NCBI GenBank assembly: GCA_900548355.1
Contig: URKR01000048.1
Span: forward strand, 1 to 9,208
Length of the DNA: 9,208 nt
Direction: 5' to 3'
Source: an uncultured Oscillospiraceae bacterium
GTDB taxonomy: Bacteria > Bacillota > Clostridia > Oscillospirales > Ruminococcaceae
In this document: one piece after another, positions 1 through 6,903 of the stretch
Numbering within the stretch: position 1 is the stretch's first letter
How the letters are laid out: the number at the start of each line of letters is the position of its first letter
Program-made: the position numbers and the translations under genes
Notes under the pieces: model-generated
Database searches by the model: none
Seen by the model: only the letters and a program-made list of their open reading frames with translations
What the model was told of the DNA's origin: nothing

Positions 1-121
1 GTCATGAATTTTGGGAATTCCCAAAAATCCAAGTATTTTTGGGAATGAACGATTGGCTCTACAGCGATGAAAAGCGAGGTAATTCCCAAAAATAGAGGGG
101 GTGTCATGATTTTTGGGAATT
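1..121. repeat. Cluster of inverted copies of an AT-rich TTTTTGGGAATT element
   Basis: Four copies of a roughly 12-bp element lie in alternating orientation. Positions 9-26 form a perfect 18-bp palindrome, TTTTGGGAATTCCCAAAA. Positions 17-28 and 35-46 form a 12-bp perfect inverted repeat with a 6-nt loop. Positions 81-93 (AATTCCCAAAAAT) and 109-121 form a 13-bp perfect inverted repeat with a 15-nt loop. Positions 1-19 and 103-121 are also direct repeats (GTCATGAATTTTGGGAATT, one mismatch), 102 bp apart, so the array may continue to the left of the window. The tract is AT-rich in an otherwise GC-rich region and lies just beyond the 3' end of the deacetylase gene. It could act as a terminator, a protein-binding array or an intergenic palindromic repeat family; the function is unknown. 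Confidence 0.8.
81..121 (-). terminator. Possible terminator hairpin downstream of the deacetylase gene
   Basis: Read on the minus strand, the 13-bp perfect stem 109-121/81-93 begins 23 nt after the deacetylase stop codon and has a 15-nt loop. The stem is mostly A/T apart from one GGG/CCC block, and no strong U-run follows (the next bases read acctcgctttt). It is therefore a weak or atypical intrinsic terminator at best. The placement fits transcription ending here, but the same bases belong to the larger repeat cluster. Confidence 0.35.
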
Positions 122-144
122 GCGGGAAGGCGGAGGCACCCCGC

Positions 145-921
145 TCAGCCGCCGTCGGTGACAGAGAACATCTCCTCCACCGTGCAGAACCGGTAGCCCT
201 GTTCGGCAAACCAGCCCAGGATGCGGGGCATCGCGCGCAGGGTTTCGGCGCAGCGGGCGGTATCGTGCAGCAGCACCACGCAGACATCCCGCCCTTCGGC
301 GCCGCGGCGCACATTCTCAAAGATTTCGTCGGCGTTCGGGCGGGCGGCGGTGGCGTCCTCGGCGCAGACATTCCAGTCGATCCAGCGGTAGCCTTTTTCG
401 GCGGCTTCGGCGGTCAGTTTCTGCATAATCTGCCGCCCGCCGTACCGGTGGCTGACCGTGTTGGTGCTGCCGCCCGGGAACCGCAGCCAGCACAGCCCTT
501 CCACCTCCACCCAGGGGGCCAGGGCCTGGCGCAGCGCCTTGATGTCCAGCCAGAAGGCTTCGGGGCTGGCATAGATGCGGGCGTAGTCATGGCTGGCGCT
601 GTGCAGCGCAATCTGGTGGCCGGCCGCGGCAAGCTCGCCCAGGGCGGGCAGGTAGTCGGTGTTGGCCGGCTGCGCCGTGACAAAAAAGGTGGCCTTTGCG
701 CCGTATTCCGCCAGGGTTTCGGCCAGCGCGCCGGTGTGGGGCGAAGGGCCGTCGTCAAAGGTCAGGCAGCAGAGCTTTTCGTCGGTGCGGGCCTCGGCCA
801 TCACGGCCAGGGTGTCGTCGGGCACGGCGGTTTCGGGGTGGGCGCGGCGCGCCGGCGCCGGCAGGGCCAGCCAGGCCAGCCAGGCCAGCGCCAGCACGGC
901 GGCCGCAAGGCGGCAACGCAT
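145..921 (-). CDS. Polysaccharide (peptidoglycan) deacetylase, CE4/NodB family
   Basis: A 258-residue exported enzyme predicted to remove N-acetyl groups from an extracytoplasmic polysaccharide, probably peptidoglycan. The start is the ATG at 921-919, 9 nt after an AAGGAGG site (minus strand); longer in-frame extensions run through the divergent ispDF gene and are rejected. Residues 1-24 form a signal peptide or signal anchor (hydrophobic, Ala/Leu/Trp-rich, ending PAPA). The NodB domain runs from about residue 48 to the end. It has the TFDDGP motif at 54-59 (D56 the likely base, D57 a metal ligand), HSASH at 107-111 (H107 and H111 zinc ligands), RFPGGS at 147-152, DWN at 182-184 and LLHD at 217-220 (H219 the likely catalytic acid). 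All core CE4 motifs are present, so it should be active. The exact substrate (PdaA-like, PgdA-like or other) cannot be told. It is divergently oriented to the ispDF cluster and appears monocistronic. Confidence 0.93.
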   Translation of the reverse strand: MRCRLAAAVLALAWLAWLALPAPARRAHPETAVPDDTLAVMAEARTDEKLCCLTFDDGPSPHTGALAETLAEYGAKATFFVTAQPANTDYLPALGELAAAGHQIALHSASHDYARIYASPEAFWLDIKALRQALAPWVEVEGLCWLRFPGGSTNTVSHRYGGRQIMQKLTAEAAEKGYRWIDWNVCAEDATAARPNADEIFENVRRGAEGRDVCVVLLHDTARCAETLRAMPRILGWFAEQGYRFCTVEEMFSVTDGG

Positions 922-1113
922 GGGCAGTTCCCTCCTTTTCAGGGGCAAAAAATCACCCAAACCGGGCTTTGGCGGGTAGATTTTTCGCGCCGATACCTGT
1001 ATAATAGAAAGTACGCAGGTCCCTGCCTGCCGATGCAGCCCGGGCAAAATTTTCCGCCCCGGGCGGGCGGCGCGGCGGCGTGCGGGCAGTTTTGGGCAAA
1101 GGGGTGCTGCGCC
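922..1113. promoter_or_regulatory. Divergent intergenic region with structured ispDF leader
   Basis: This 192-bp spacer separates the divergent deacetylase and ispDF genes. It holds the deacetylase ribosome binding site on the minus strand (AAGGAGG just right of 930), a TATAAT box at 1000-1005, and a leader of roughly 100 nt before the ispDF start. In the leader, GCAGG (1015-1019) pairs with CCTGC (1022-1026), close to the expected transcription start. GCCCGGG (1038-1044) pairs with CCCGGGC (1058-1064) across a 13-nt loop. No known riboswitch class was recognised. No convincing separate promoter for the deacetylase was found, although TATTAT, the minus-strand reading across the same AT-rich box, could serve it. 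Confidence 0.5.
977..1005 (+). promoter_or_regulatory. Candidate sigma-A type promoter for the ispDF-cdaA-cdaR cluster
   Basis: A consensus -10 hexamer TATAAT at 1000-1005 lies 17 nt after a weak -35-like TAGATT at 977-982, which matches three of six consensus bases. Transcription would start near 1012, giving a leader of about 100 nt. A perfect -10 box in so GC-rich a region is unlikely to be chance and lies where the operon promoter is expected. The poor -35 box leaves the call tentative and may imply an activator or reliance on the -10 element. Confidence 0.5.
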
Positions 1114-2250
1114 ATGGCGCTTGCAAATCATACGGTGACCGCTATCCTTGTCGCGGCGGGGGCTTCGCGCCGCATGGGGTATGACAAACTCAGCGTCCGG
1201 CTGCCCGGCGGGCAGACCGTGCTGGAAGCAAGCCTGGCGGCCTTTGCCGCCCACCCGGCCGTGGACCAGATTGTGCTGGTGGCGGGGGCCAACCTGCCCG
1301 TCTGCCGGGCGCTGGCCGCGCGCTGCGCCAAACCCTGCACCGCCGTGCCCGGCGGTGAAACCCGGGCCGACAGCGTCCGCGCCGGCCTGCGGGAAGCCGA
1401 AGGCGAGCTTGTCGCCATCCATGACGCCGCGCGCCCGTTTGTCAGCGCGGCGGTCATCACGGCCGCTTTGACCGAAGCCGCCGCCGGCGGGGCCGCCGCC
1501 CCGGCCGTGCCTGTCAAAGATACGATCAAGGTCGCCGCGCCGGACGGCCGGGTCATCCGCACGCCGGACCGCACCCAGCTTTACGCCGTGCAGACCCCGC
1601 AGTGCTTTTCCCGCGCGCTGTACCTGCAGGCGCTGGAAGCCGTGCAGGGCGAAGCCGCCCACCTTGTGACCGACGACGCCAGCCTGTTTGAGCTCGCCGG
1701 GCTGCCGGTGCGCCTGACGCGGGGCGAATACGCAAACCTGAAAATTACCACCCAGGAAGATCTGAAAGGGGAAACCGCAATGCGCATAGGGCATGGATAC
1801 GATGTACACCGGCTGGTAGCGGGCCGGCGGCTGATTCTGGGCGGGGTGGAGATCCCGTATGAAAAGGGGCTGCTCGGCCATTCGGACGCCGACGTGCTGC
1901 TGCATGCGGTGGCCGACGCGCTGCTGGGCGCCGCCGCGCTGGGCGATATCGGCAAGCATTTCCCCGATACCGACCCGCGCTACAAAGGCGCCGATTCCCG
2001 CAAGCTGCTTTCCGAAGTGGGCGCCCTGCTTGCCAAAGAGGGCTACCGCCCCTGCAACATTGACGCGACGGTGCTCTGCCAGGCGCCCAAGCTTGCGCCC
2101 TACATACCCGAAATGCGCCAGAACATTGCGGCGGCGCTGGGGCTGGATGTGGGCTGCGTGAGCGTGAAAGCCACCACCGAAGAGCATCTCGGCTTTACCG
2201 GCGCGGGCGACGGCATCGCCGCCCACGCTGTCGCCATGATTGAACGCTGA
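1114..2250 (+). CDS. ispDF: Bifunctional IspDF: MEP cytidylyltransferase / MECDP synthase
   Basis: A 378-residue cytosolic fusion catalysing two non-consecutive steps of the MEP isoprenoid pathway. IspD joins CTP and 2-C-methyl-D-erythritol 4-phosphate; IspF cyclises the later phosphorylated intermediate to 2-C-methyl-D-erythritol 2,4-cyclodiphosphate. The IspD part (residues 1-222) has the nucleotide loop [12 protein letters not shown] at 14-25, [13 protein letters not shown] at 80-92, HDAARPFV at 103-110, R153 in [16 protein letters not shown] at 186-190 and K210 in [10 protein letters not shown]. The IspF part starts at M223 and is full length (156 residues). In its own numbering it has metal ligands D8, H10 and H42, HSDAD at 34-38, QAPK at 101-104 and [15 protein letters not shown] at 131-145. 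The linker is essentially nil. The start at 1114 follows an AAAGGGG-like site; upstream in-frame codons lack such a site. IspDF fusions are known in Campylobacter and alphaproteobacteria. It heads the plus-strand cluster, with 29 nt to cdaA. Confidence 0.93.
   Translation: MALANHTVTAILVAAGASRRMGYDKLSVRLPGGQTVLEASLAAFAAHPAVDQIVLVAGANLPVCRALAARCAKPCTAVPGGETRADSVRAGLREAEGELVAIHDAARPFVSAAVITAALTEAAAGGAAAPAVPVKDTIKVAAPDGRVIRTPDRTQLYAVQTPQCFSRALYLQALEAVQGEAAHLVTDDASLFELAGLPVRLTRGEYANLKITTQEDLKGETAMRIGHGYDVHRLVAGRRLILGGVEIPYEKGLLGHSDADVLLHAVADALLGAAALGDIGKHFPDTDPRYKGADSRKLLSEVGALLAKEGYRPCNIDATVLCQAPKLAPYIPEMRQNIAAALGLDVGCVSVKATTEEHLGFTGAGDGIAAHAVAMIER
1765..1782 (+). promoter_or_regulatory. Possible internal ribosome binding site and start for free IspF
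   Basis: Inside ispDF, AAAGGGG at 1765-1771 sits 8 nt before an ATG at 1780-1782. That ATG is exactly where stand-alone IspF proteins begin ([10 protein letters not shown]). The reading frame is open across the site, so the fusion is translated, but a separate IspF could also be made from this start. The arrangement suggests that ispD lost its stop codon while the old ispF initiation signals persisted. The sequence alone does not show whether it is used. Confidence 0.4.
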
Positions 2251-2279
2251 AGGCCCGCACCGCCAAAAGGAGGCTTGGC

Positions 2280-3203
2280 ATGTATTCGCTGAATGAATTC
2301 CTGGGCGGGGTGATCAGCACGCTGCGCACCTTCCGCCTGCGGGATTTGATCGATATCCTTGTCATCTCGTTCGCATTTTATGAACTGTTCCTGTTTGCGC
2401 GCAAATCCCGCGCCGGGCAGCTGGTGCGCGGGCTGGTGTTCATGCTGGTGTGCTTTGCGCTGGCGTATCTTCTGGAACTGCGCACCGTGCGCTGGCTGCT
2501 GAACAACTTCCTGCAGGTGGCCTTCATCGCGGCGGTGGTGCTGTTCCAGCCGGAGCTGCGCCGCGCGCTGGAACGCCTGGGCCAAAGCGCCAACTGGGCA
2601 AGCAAGTTTTTCAGTTTCCGCCGTGCGGACCCATCGCTGCGCGCTGTCTGGCAGAGCGCCGTCGTCGCAATCTGCGATGCGGCCGAGCAGCTCTCGGATA
2701 CCAACACCGGCGCGCTGATGGTGCTGGAGCGCAACAACAACCTGGACGAGATCATCCGCACCGGCACCCCGCTTTCGGCCAATGTCATACCCGAAATGCT
2801 CGGCACGATCTTTTATGAGGGCACGCCGCTGCATGACGGCGCCGTCATCATACGCGACGGCCGGATTGTCGCGGCCGGCTGCGTGCTGCCGCTTTCCAAC
2901 AACCTGGAAATGGGCAAGGATATGGGCACCCGCCACCGCGCCGGCCTTGGCATGAGCGAAAACTCCGACGCGATCGTCGTGGTTGTCAGTGAGGAAACCG
3001 GCATCATCTCGCTGGCGAAAAACGGCGTGCTGATCCGCCGGCTGGACCGCCAGAACCTGTTCAACCTTCTGCAGGAGGAAATCATCCCGCCCGAACCCGC
3101 GGAGGAAAGCAAGGCCGCCGGCCTGGCCCGCCTGCTTGAGCGCAACCGCAAAAAGAAGGACAAGCCGAAAGGAGGCGCGCGCCATGACACCCAAAAAACC
3201 TGA
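2280..3203 (+). CDS. cdaA: Membrane diadenylate cyclase CdaA (DacA/YbbP family)
   Basis: A 307-residue membrane enzyme that condenses two ATP into the second messenger c-di-AMP, which controls potassium and osmolyte homeostasis and cell-wall integrity in Firmicutes. The start ATG at 2280 lies 6 nt after AAGGAGG (2267-2273). Three membrane helices are seen at about 21-41, 49-66 and 75-90. The DAC domain follows at about 100-265, with the catalytic DGA at 186-188 (in PLHDGAVIIRDGR) and RHR at 218-220 (in GTRHRAGLGMSE). The C-terminal tail (about 272-307) is charged and Lys/Arg-rich. The length is typical of the family. Its 3' end overlaps cdaR by 20 nt, indicating translational coupling to its regulator, as in the conserved cdaA-cdaR arrangement. 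Catalytic motifs are intact, so activity is expected. Confidence 0.95.
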   Translation: MYSLNEFLGGVISTLRTFRLRDLIDILVISFAFYELFLFARKSRAGQLVRGLVFMLVCFALAYLLELRTVRWLLNNFLQVAFIAAVVLFQPELRRALERLGQSANWASKFFSFRRADPSLRAVWQSAVVAICDAAEQLSDTNTGALMVLERNNNLDEIIRTGTPLSANVIPEMLGTIFYEGTPLHDGAVIIRDGRIVAAGCVLPLSNNLEMGKDMGTRHRAGLGMSENSDAIVVVVSEETGIISLAKNGVLIRRLDRQNLFNLLQEEIIPPEPAEESKAAGLARLLERNRKKKDKPKGGARHDTQKT

Positions 3204-4482
3204 AGCCCCCGCACCCGAAAAGCGCCGCCTCTCGATCCTGGATTCCCACGCCGCGCTGCTGATTTCGGCCGTGCTGTGCGCGGTGCTTTCCTGGCTGGTG
3301 GTTTCGATTTATTTTGATTCAAACTCCTCGAACACCGTCACGGTGCCCAGCGTCACCTACAACTACCAGACCAGCACCTACACCGCCCTTGGGCTTGACA
3401 TTGTCAGCGCGCCTGAAATTTCAAACGTCCGGGTGCGGATTGAGGGCAGCGGCACCGTCATCGGCAACATCCAGCCCAGCGATATCATGGTCTACCCGCG
3501 GTATTCCACGGTGCGCGGCGCGGGCGAGGCGACCCTCTCGCTCGAAGCGCGGTTCATCACCTCGGACTATGAGAACTTCAACATCACCCTCACGGTGGAA
3601 AACCCCACCACCGTCACCGTCGTCTTTGACGAAGTCAGTGAGAAGGTCCTGCCCGTCACCGTCGATACCTCACAGGTGTCGATCGCAGAGGGCTTCATCC
3701 TCAACCGTTCTTCCAGCGTGCCGGCCGAAGTCACCCTGACCGGCCCGACCTCTGAGCTGGACACCGTCGCCAGCGTGACCGCCGTGGTCACCGCCGGCGA
3801 GGCTTTGTCGGATTCGGTCACCCTGGATACCCCGCTGGAAATGCGGGATGAAAACGGCGATGTCATCACCCCGCAGTACACGACGATGGACGCCGACACG
3901 GCCGAAATCTCCCTCAATGTCCTGCAGGTGCGGGAGCTGCCGCTGGTTGTGGATTTCATCGGCCTGCCCGCCGGCTTTGATACCTCCAGCCTTTCCTACA
4001 CGCTGGACAGGCAGACCATGCGGGTGGCCGGCCCTGCGCGCACCATCAGCACCCTGACCGAACTCAGCGTCGCCAGCCTGGACCTTGGGCAGAACTTTGC
4101 CTTTGACCGTGACTACCAGCTCAATGTCGAGCTGCCGGACGGCATCGTCTCGCAGGACGGCGTCAACACCGTCACCCTGACCTTTGATACCTCCGGCATG
4201 GACACCACCACGCTGAACATCTCGAACATCCGGGTCATCAACGTGCCGAGCGATGTCAATGTCGAGGTGCTTTCAAGCCTCGTCAGCAACGTGCAGCTCT
4301 ACGGCCCGGCCGAAGAGATCGCCACCCTCGGGGCGGACAGCATCGTTGCGGTGGTCGATTGCCAGAGCATCTCGGTCACCACCGGCCAGCAGACCCTGCC
4401 CGTCTCGATCCAGATCCCGTCTTCCAGCCGGATCTTCGCTGTCGGCAGCTATACCGTGCAGTGTGAGATCACCACCCAGTAA
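3184..4482 (+). CDS. cdaR: CdaR-type YbbR-domain protein, regulator of CdaA
   Basis: A 432-residue single-pass membrane protein whose extracytoplasmic YbbR repeats, by analogy with Bacillus and Listeria CdaR, bind to and modulate the diadenylate cyclase CdaA. The start ATG at 3184 lies 8 nt after AAAGGAGG (3168-3175), inside the end of cdaA; the earlier in-frame ATG at 3136 lacks such a site and adds a non-family leader. Residues 1-21 are cytosolic and basic, and the membrane helix is at about 22-43. Four YbbR-like repeats follow, recognisable by the recurring hydrophobic-Gly-Pro/Ser segment: VRIEGSGTVIGNI (from about 84), VTLTGPTSELDTV (183-195), MRVAGPARTISTL (279-291) and VQLYGPAEEIATL (370-382). 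The exported part is rich in Thr, Ser and Val and acidic. The gene ends in TAA only 9 nt before the next start, in the same frame. Confidence 0.92.
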   Translation: MTPKKPEAPAPEKRRLSILDSHAALLISAVLCAVLSWLVVSIYFDSNSSNTVTVPSVTYNYQTSTYTALGLDIVSAPEISNVRVRIEGSGTVIGNIQPSDIMVYPRYSTVRGAGEATLSLEARFITSDYENFNITLTVENPTTVTVVFDEVSEKVLPVTVDTSQVSIAEGFILNRSSSVPAEVTLTGPTSELDTVASVTAVVTAGEALSDSVTLDTPLEMRDENGDVITPQYTTMDADTAEISLNVLQVRELPLVVDFIGLPAGFDTSSLSYTLDRQTMRVAGPARTISTLTELSVASLDLGQNFAFDRDYQLNVELPDGIVSQDGVNTVTLTFDTSGMDTTTLNISNIRVINVPSDVNVEVLSSLVSNVQLYGPAEEIATLGADSIVAVVDCQSISVTTGQQTLPVSIQIPSSSRIFAVGSYTVQCEITTQ

Positions 4483-4491
4483 ATTTCGCCT

Positions 4492-6102
4492 ATGCTTTTA
4501 GTCCGCAACATCCGCCTGCCGCTGTCCTGCCCCAACCCTGAGGCCGAGGCCGTGCGGCGGGCACGCAGAACCCTGGGCCTGCCGCCCGGCCGCAAGGCCG
4601 GCGGCGGCATCGCCCGCCTTTCGGTGGATGCGCGCCACGGCACGCCGTCGCTCGTCTACACCGTTGCCATCACGCTCGAAGACGAGGGTGAGGAATCGGC
4701 TTTGGCCGGGGCCTCGCCCTGCGTCTGTTTCACCCGCCGGCCGGAATTTTCCTTCCCCGTCGGGCACGACCCGCTGCCGCACCGGCCGGTTGTCGTCGGC
4801 CTTGGGCCGGCGGGGCTGTTTGCGGCGCTGCTGCTGGCCCGCCACGGCTTCCGCCCGCTTGTGCTGGAGCGCGGCCCCGCCCTGGCCGAGCGGGTCGCCG
4901 CCGTCGAACGGTTTGAGGCGACCGGCGCCCTGGATGAAAACGCCAACATCCAGTTTGGCGAAGGCGGGGCCGGCACCTTCTCAGACGGCAAGCTCACCAC
5001 CCGCACCGGCGATGCGCTCTGCGCCTATGTCACCCAAAGCCTGCTCGCCCACGGCGCGCCGGCCGATATTGCCTGGCGGCAGAAGCCCCACATCGGCACC
5101 GACCTTCTGCGCGGCGTCATCACGGCAATCCGGGCCGAGATCGAGGCCTTGGGCGGGGAAGTGCGGTTCGGCACCGCCCTGACCGGCCTTGCCGTGCGCG
5201 GCGGCAGGCTCGCCGCCATCCGCACCACAGCGGGCGAAATCCCCTGCGAAGCGCTGGTGCTGGCCGTCGGCCACAGCGCGCGGGATACCTTCGCGATGCT
5301 CAAGGAAGCCGGGCTGCCGCTTGTCTGCAAGCCGTTTTCGGTCGGTTTCCGGGCCGAACACCTGCAGGCCGAAATTGAACAAAGCCTGTACCACAAGGCC
5401 GCCGGCCACCCGGCGCTGCCCCGCGGGGAGTACCAGCTCAGCCAGAAGCTGCCGGGCGGGCGCTGCGTTTACACCTTCTGCATGTGCCCGGGCGGCACCG
5501 TCTGCGCCGCCGCCAGCGAGGCGGGCGGCGTTGTCACCAACGGCATGAGCCTGCACGCCCGCGCCGGCCGCAACGCGAACGCGGCGGTCGTCGTCAGCGT
5601 GGACGGCCATGACTTCGGCGAGGACCCGGCCCGGGCCATCGCCTTCCAGCGCGGGCTTGAACAGGCCGCCTTCCGCGCCGGCGGCGGGGCCTACCGCGCC
5701 CCGGCCGAAACTGCCGCCAGCTTTTTGCAGGGCCGCGGCCGGCTGGAACTTGGCGCGGTGCAGCCCAGCTACCCGCGCGGCGTGACCGAAGCCGACCTTG
5801 GCAGCCTGCTGCCCGCCGAACTTGCCCGGGCGCTGCGCGAAGGCTACGCGGCGTTTGGCCGCAAGCTGGCCGCCTACCGCGCGCCGGACGCCGTGCTCAC
5901 CGGGCTGGAAACCCGGACTTCCAGCCCGGTGCGGCTGCTGCGCGGCGAGGATCTGCAGTGCACGGCGCTGCCCGGGCTCTACCCCTGCGGCGAAGGCGCG
6001 GGCTATGCCGGCGGCATCATGACCGCCGCCGTGGACGGCCTGCGCTGCGCCGCCGCCCTGATGGAACGCTGCGCGCCGGCCGCCGTGTCGGCCTTAAGCT
6101 GA
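4492..6102 (+). CDS. FAD-dependent oxidoreductase, COG2509-type NAD(FAD)-utilising dehydrogenase
   Basis: A 536-residue soluble flavoprotein of a family common in Firmicutes, annotated as NAD(FAD)-utilising dehydrogenase; its physiological substrate is not known to me. An N-terminal domain (about 1-90, opening MLLVRNIRLPLS as in relatives) precedes the Rossmann FAD site VVGLGPAGLFAALLLARHG (101-119, GxGPAG at 103-108), with acidic E126 at the end of the second strand. Further family motifs are NIQFGEGGAGTFSDGKLTTR (152-171), LAVGHSARDTF (257-267) and the C-terminal FAD-contacting YPCGEGAGYAGGIMTAAVDG (497-516). The start is the only suitable ATG, 9 nt after the cdaR stop and in the same frame, but no Shine-Dalgarno sequence is visible, so translation probably depends on coupling or re-initiation. 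It occupies the place where glmM commonly follows cdaA-cdaR. The length is normal and the gene looks intact. Confidence 0.88.
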   Translation: MLLVRNIRLPLSCPNPEAEAVRRARRTLGLPPGRKAGGGIARLSVDARHGTPSLVYTVAITLEDEGEESALAGASPCVCFTRRPEFSFPVGHDPLPHRPVVVGLGPAGLFAALLLARHGFRPLVLERGPALAERVAAVERFEATGALDENANIQFGEGGAGTFSDGKLTTRTGDALCAYVTQSLLAHGAPADIAWRQKPHIGTDLLRGVITAIRAEIEALGGEVRFGTALTGLAVRGGRLAAIRTTAGEIPCEALVLAVGHSARDTFAMLKEAGLPLVCKPFSVGFRAEHLQAEIEQSLYHKAAGHPALPRGEYQLSQKLPGGRCVYTFCMCPGGTVCAAASEAGGVVTNGMSLHARAGRNANAAVVVSVDGHDFGEDPARAIAFQRGLEQAAFRAGGGAYRAPAETAASFLQGRGRLELGAVQPSYPRGVTEADLGSLLPAELARALREGYAAFGRKLAAYRAPDAVLTGLETRTSSPVRLLRGEDLQCTALPGLYPCGEGAGYAGGIMTAAVDGLRCAAALMERCAPAAVSALS

Positions 6103-6177
6103 ACATCTTCCCGAAAGCGATTTCTTTGAGAGAAACTCTCAACTCTTTTGCAAACGCAAAAATCTCGGAGGCCCTCC
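6103..6177 (+). terminator. AT-richer gap with two small hairpins; weak terminator or 5' leader
   Basis: Between the oxidoreductase and the xpaC-like gene, TTGAGAG (6126-6132) pairs perfectly with CTCTCAA (6136-6142) over a 3-nt loop and is followed by ctcttttg. A second small hairpin is TTTTGC (6146-6151) with GCAAAA (6156-6161). The first could be a weak intrinsic terminator ending the isp-cda cluster. The TTGAGA at 6126-6131 also resembles a -35 box, but no good -10 lies 17 nt on (tgcaaa). The xpaC-like ribosome binding site GGAGG is at 6167-6171. Confidence 0.35.
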
Positions 6178-6903
6178 ATGCCCTACCACCACCCTTACAA
6201 ACCGAATAAGCCCGATGACGAACCCCGGGGGCAGCAGCGCCGAACGGCCTACACCGGCATGCCCGACCTTGACGACGCGCTGCATGACGTTGTGCAGACC
6301 GGCACAGGCCTCGGGGCCGAAGTGCTCGGCGCCGTCGGCAGCGCGCTGCGCTCGGTCGGCGAGGCGCTGCGCGGCAACCAGCTGACAAACAAGAACGTGC
6401 CGTTCCCCACCTGGCGCAAGCGGCTTGACCGCTTTCTCAAAAACGAAAAGCAGGATGGCGCGCTCGCCGTCTCGATCGTCGGCTGGGTGTTTGCCGGCAT
6501 CTTCGGCATCGCGACGGCTGGCATTGTGATTAGCATGGGGACGGTCCTCCGGGCGATGGATCTTCCCGGCTTTGCGGTGCTGGCCTTCGTCTTCGGCTGC
6601 ATCACCGGCGGCTTCGGCGTCATGGGCGCCATCGGCCACCGGCGGTACGCGATGTACAAGCGGCTGCGGGCCGCGCTGCACGCCGCGCGGGACTGGGTGT
6701 GCCCCATCGCCCAGCTCACGGCGCTGACCGGACTCAAACCCGATACACTGCGTGAGGACCTGCGCAAAGGCATTGAAAACGAAAGCCTGCCCGGCGTGCT
6801 GCTCACGCCGGATGGCAAGACCCTGTATTGGGACGATGTGCGCTACACCCCGCCCGCCCCCGCGCCGGATAGGGAGAAAAAGCCGCAGGAGGCGGCCCTA
6901 TGA
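6178..6903 (+). CDS. XpaC-like membrane protein, apparently 3'-truncated at the element junction
   Basis: A 241-residue protein of the 5-bromo-4-chloroindolyl phosphate hydrolysis (XpaC-like) family, a poorly understood Firmicutes membrane family usually next to a TelA-type toxic anion resistance gene. The start ATG at 6178 lies 6 nt after GGAGG; an upstream in-frame ATG at 6148 has no such site. Residues 1-90 are soluble. Two membrane helices lie at about 95-120 and 128-152. A basic stretch (HRRYAMYKRLRAAL, 154-167) and a winged-helix-like segment follow (about 173-223, VCPIAQLTALTGLKPDTLREDL). Relatives continue into a C-terminal helical domain; here the protein stops after a short Pro-rich stretch (224-230) and the charged tail REKKPQEAAL. 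That tail carries the ribosome binding site of the next, mobile-element gene and overlaps it by ATGA. I infer that residues from about 231 onward belong to element sequence and that the gene is broken. A naturally short family member remains possible. Confidence 0.7.
   Translation: MPYHHPYKPNKPDDEPRGQQRRTAYTGMPDLDDALHDVVQTGTGLGAEVLGAVGSALRSVGEALRGNQLTNKNVPFPTWRKRLDRFLKNEKQDGALAVSIVGWVFAGIFGIATAGIVISMGTVLRAMDLPGFAVLAFVFGCITGGFGVMGAIGHRRYAMYKRLRAALHAARDWVCPIAQLTALTGLKPDTLREDLRKGIENESLPGVLLTPDGKTLYWDDVRYTPPAPAPDREKKPQEAAL
6866..6903. other. Inferred junction between chromosome and conjugative-element sequence
   Basis: Left of about 6870 the sequence reads as xpaC-like coding sequence ending in a proline-rich linker. 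Right of it come AGG Arg and AAA-AAG Lys codons, an AGGAGG site at 6887-6892 and the ATGA overlap with a CD1108-family gene, all typical of a tightly packed transfer operon. The ten-residue tail REKKPQEAAL may be the end of the gene that normally precedes CD1108 (a VirB4-like ATPase). No target-site duplication, inverted end, integrase or oriT is visible, so this is not a normal element end. It may be a deletion-type rearrangement or an assembly chimera. Confidence 0.5.

Noticed and set aside
1..121. Repeat cluster as a CRISPR array
   Set aside because: The copies alternate in orientation, are only about 12 bp long and have unequal spacing; no cas genes are nearby.
67..1113. Plus-strand open frame continuous with ispDF from position 67
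   Set aside because: It is antisense to the deacetylase and crosses the promoter region. The IspD domain begins at the ATG at 1114, preceded by a purine-rich site.
922..2226. Minus-strand open frame extending the deacetylase upstream for a further 435 codons
   Set aside because: It lies antisense to ispDF and has no protein-family resemblance. The deacetylase start at 921 has a strong AAGGAGG and is followed directly by a signal peptide; the extension is an effect of high GC.
3136..3183. Upstream in-frame start for cdaR
   Set aside because: No ribosome binding site, and the extra residues (MSATAKRRTSRK and on) are the out-of-frame reading of the cdaA tail. The ATG at 3184 has AAAGGAGG at ideal spacing.
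2100..3194. Long minus-strand open frame opposite ispF and cdaA
   Set aside because: Low-complexity composition, no recognisable domain, and antisense to two clear genes.
6126..6154. Promoter for the xpaC-like gene (TTGAGA with a -10 box)
   Set aside because: The -35-like TTGAGA is good, but the -10 position reads tgcaaa and the hexamer is part of a hairpin; too weak to call.
6148..6177. Upstream in-frame start for the XpaC-like gene
   Set aside because: It lies inside a hairpin and lacks a Shine-Dalgarno site, whereas the ATG at 6178 follows GGAGG by 6 nt.
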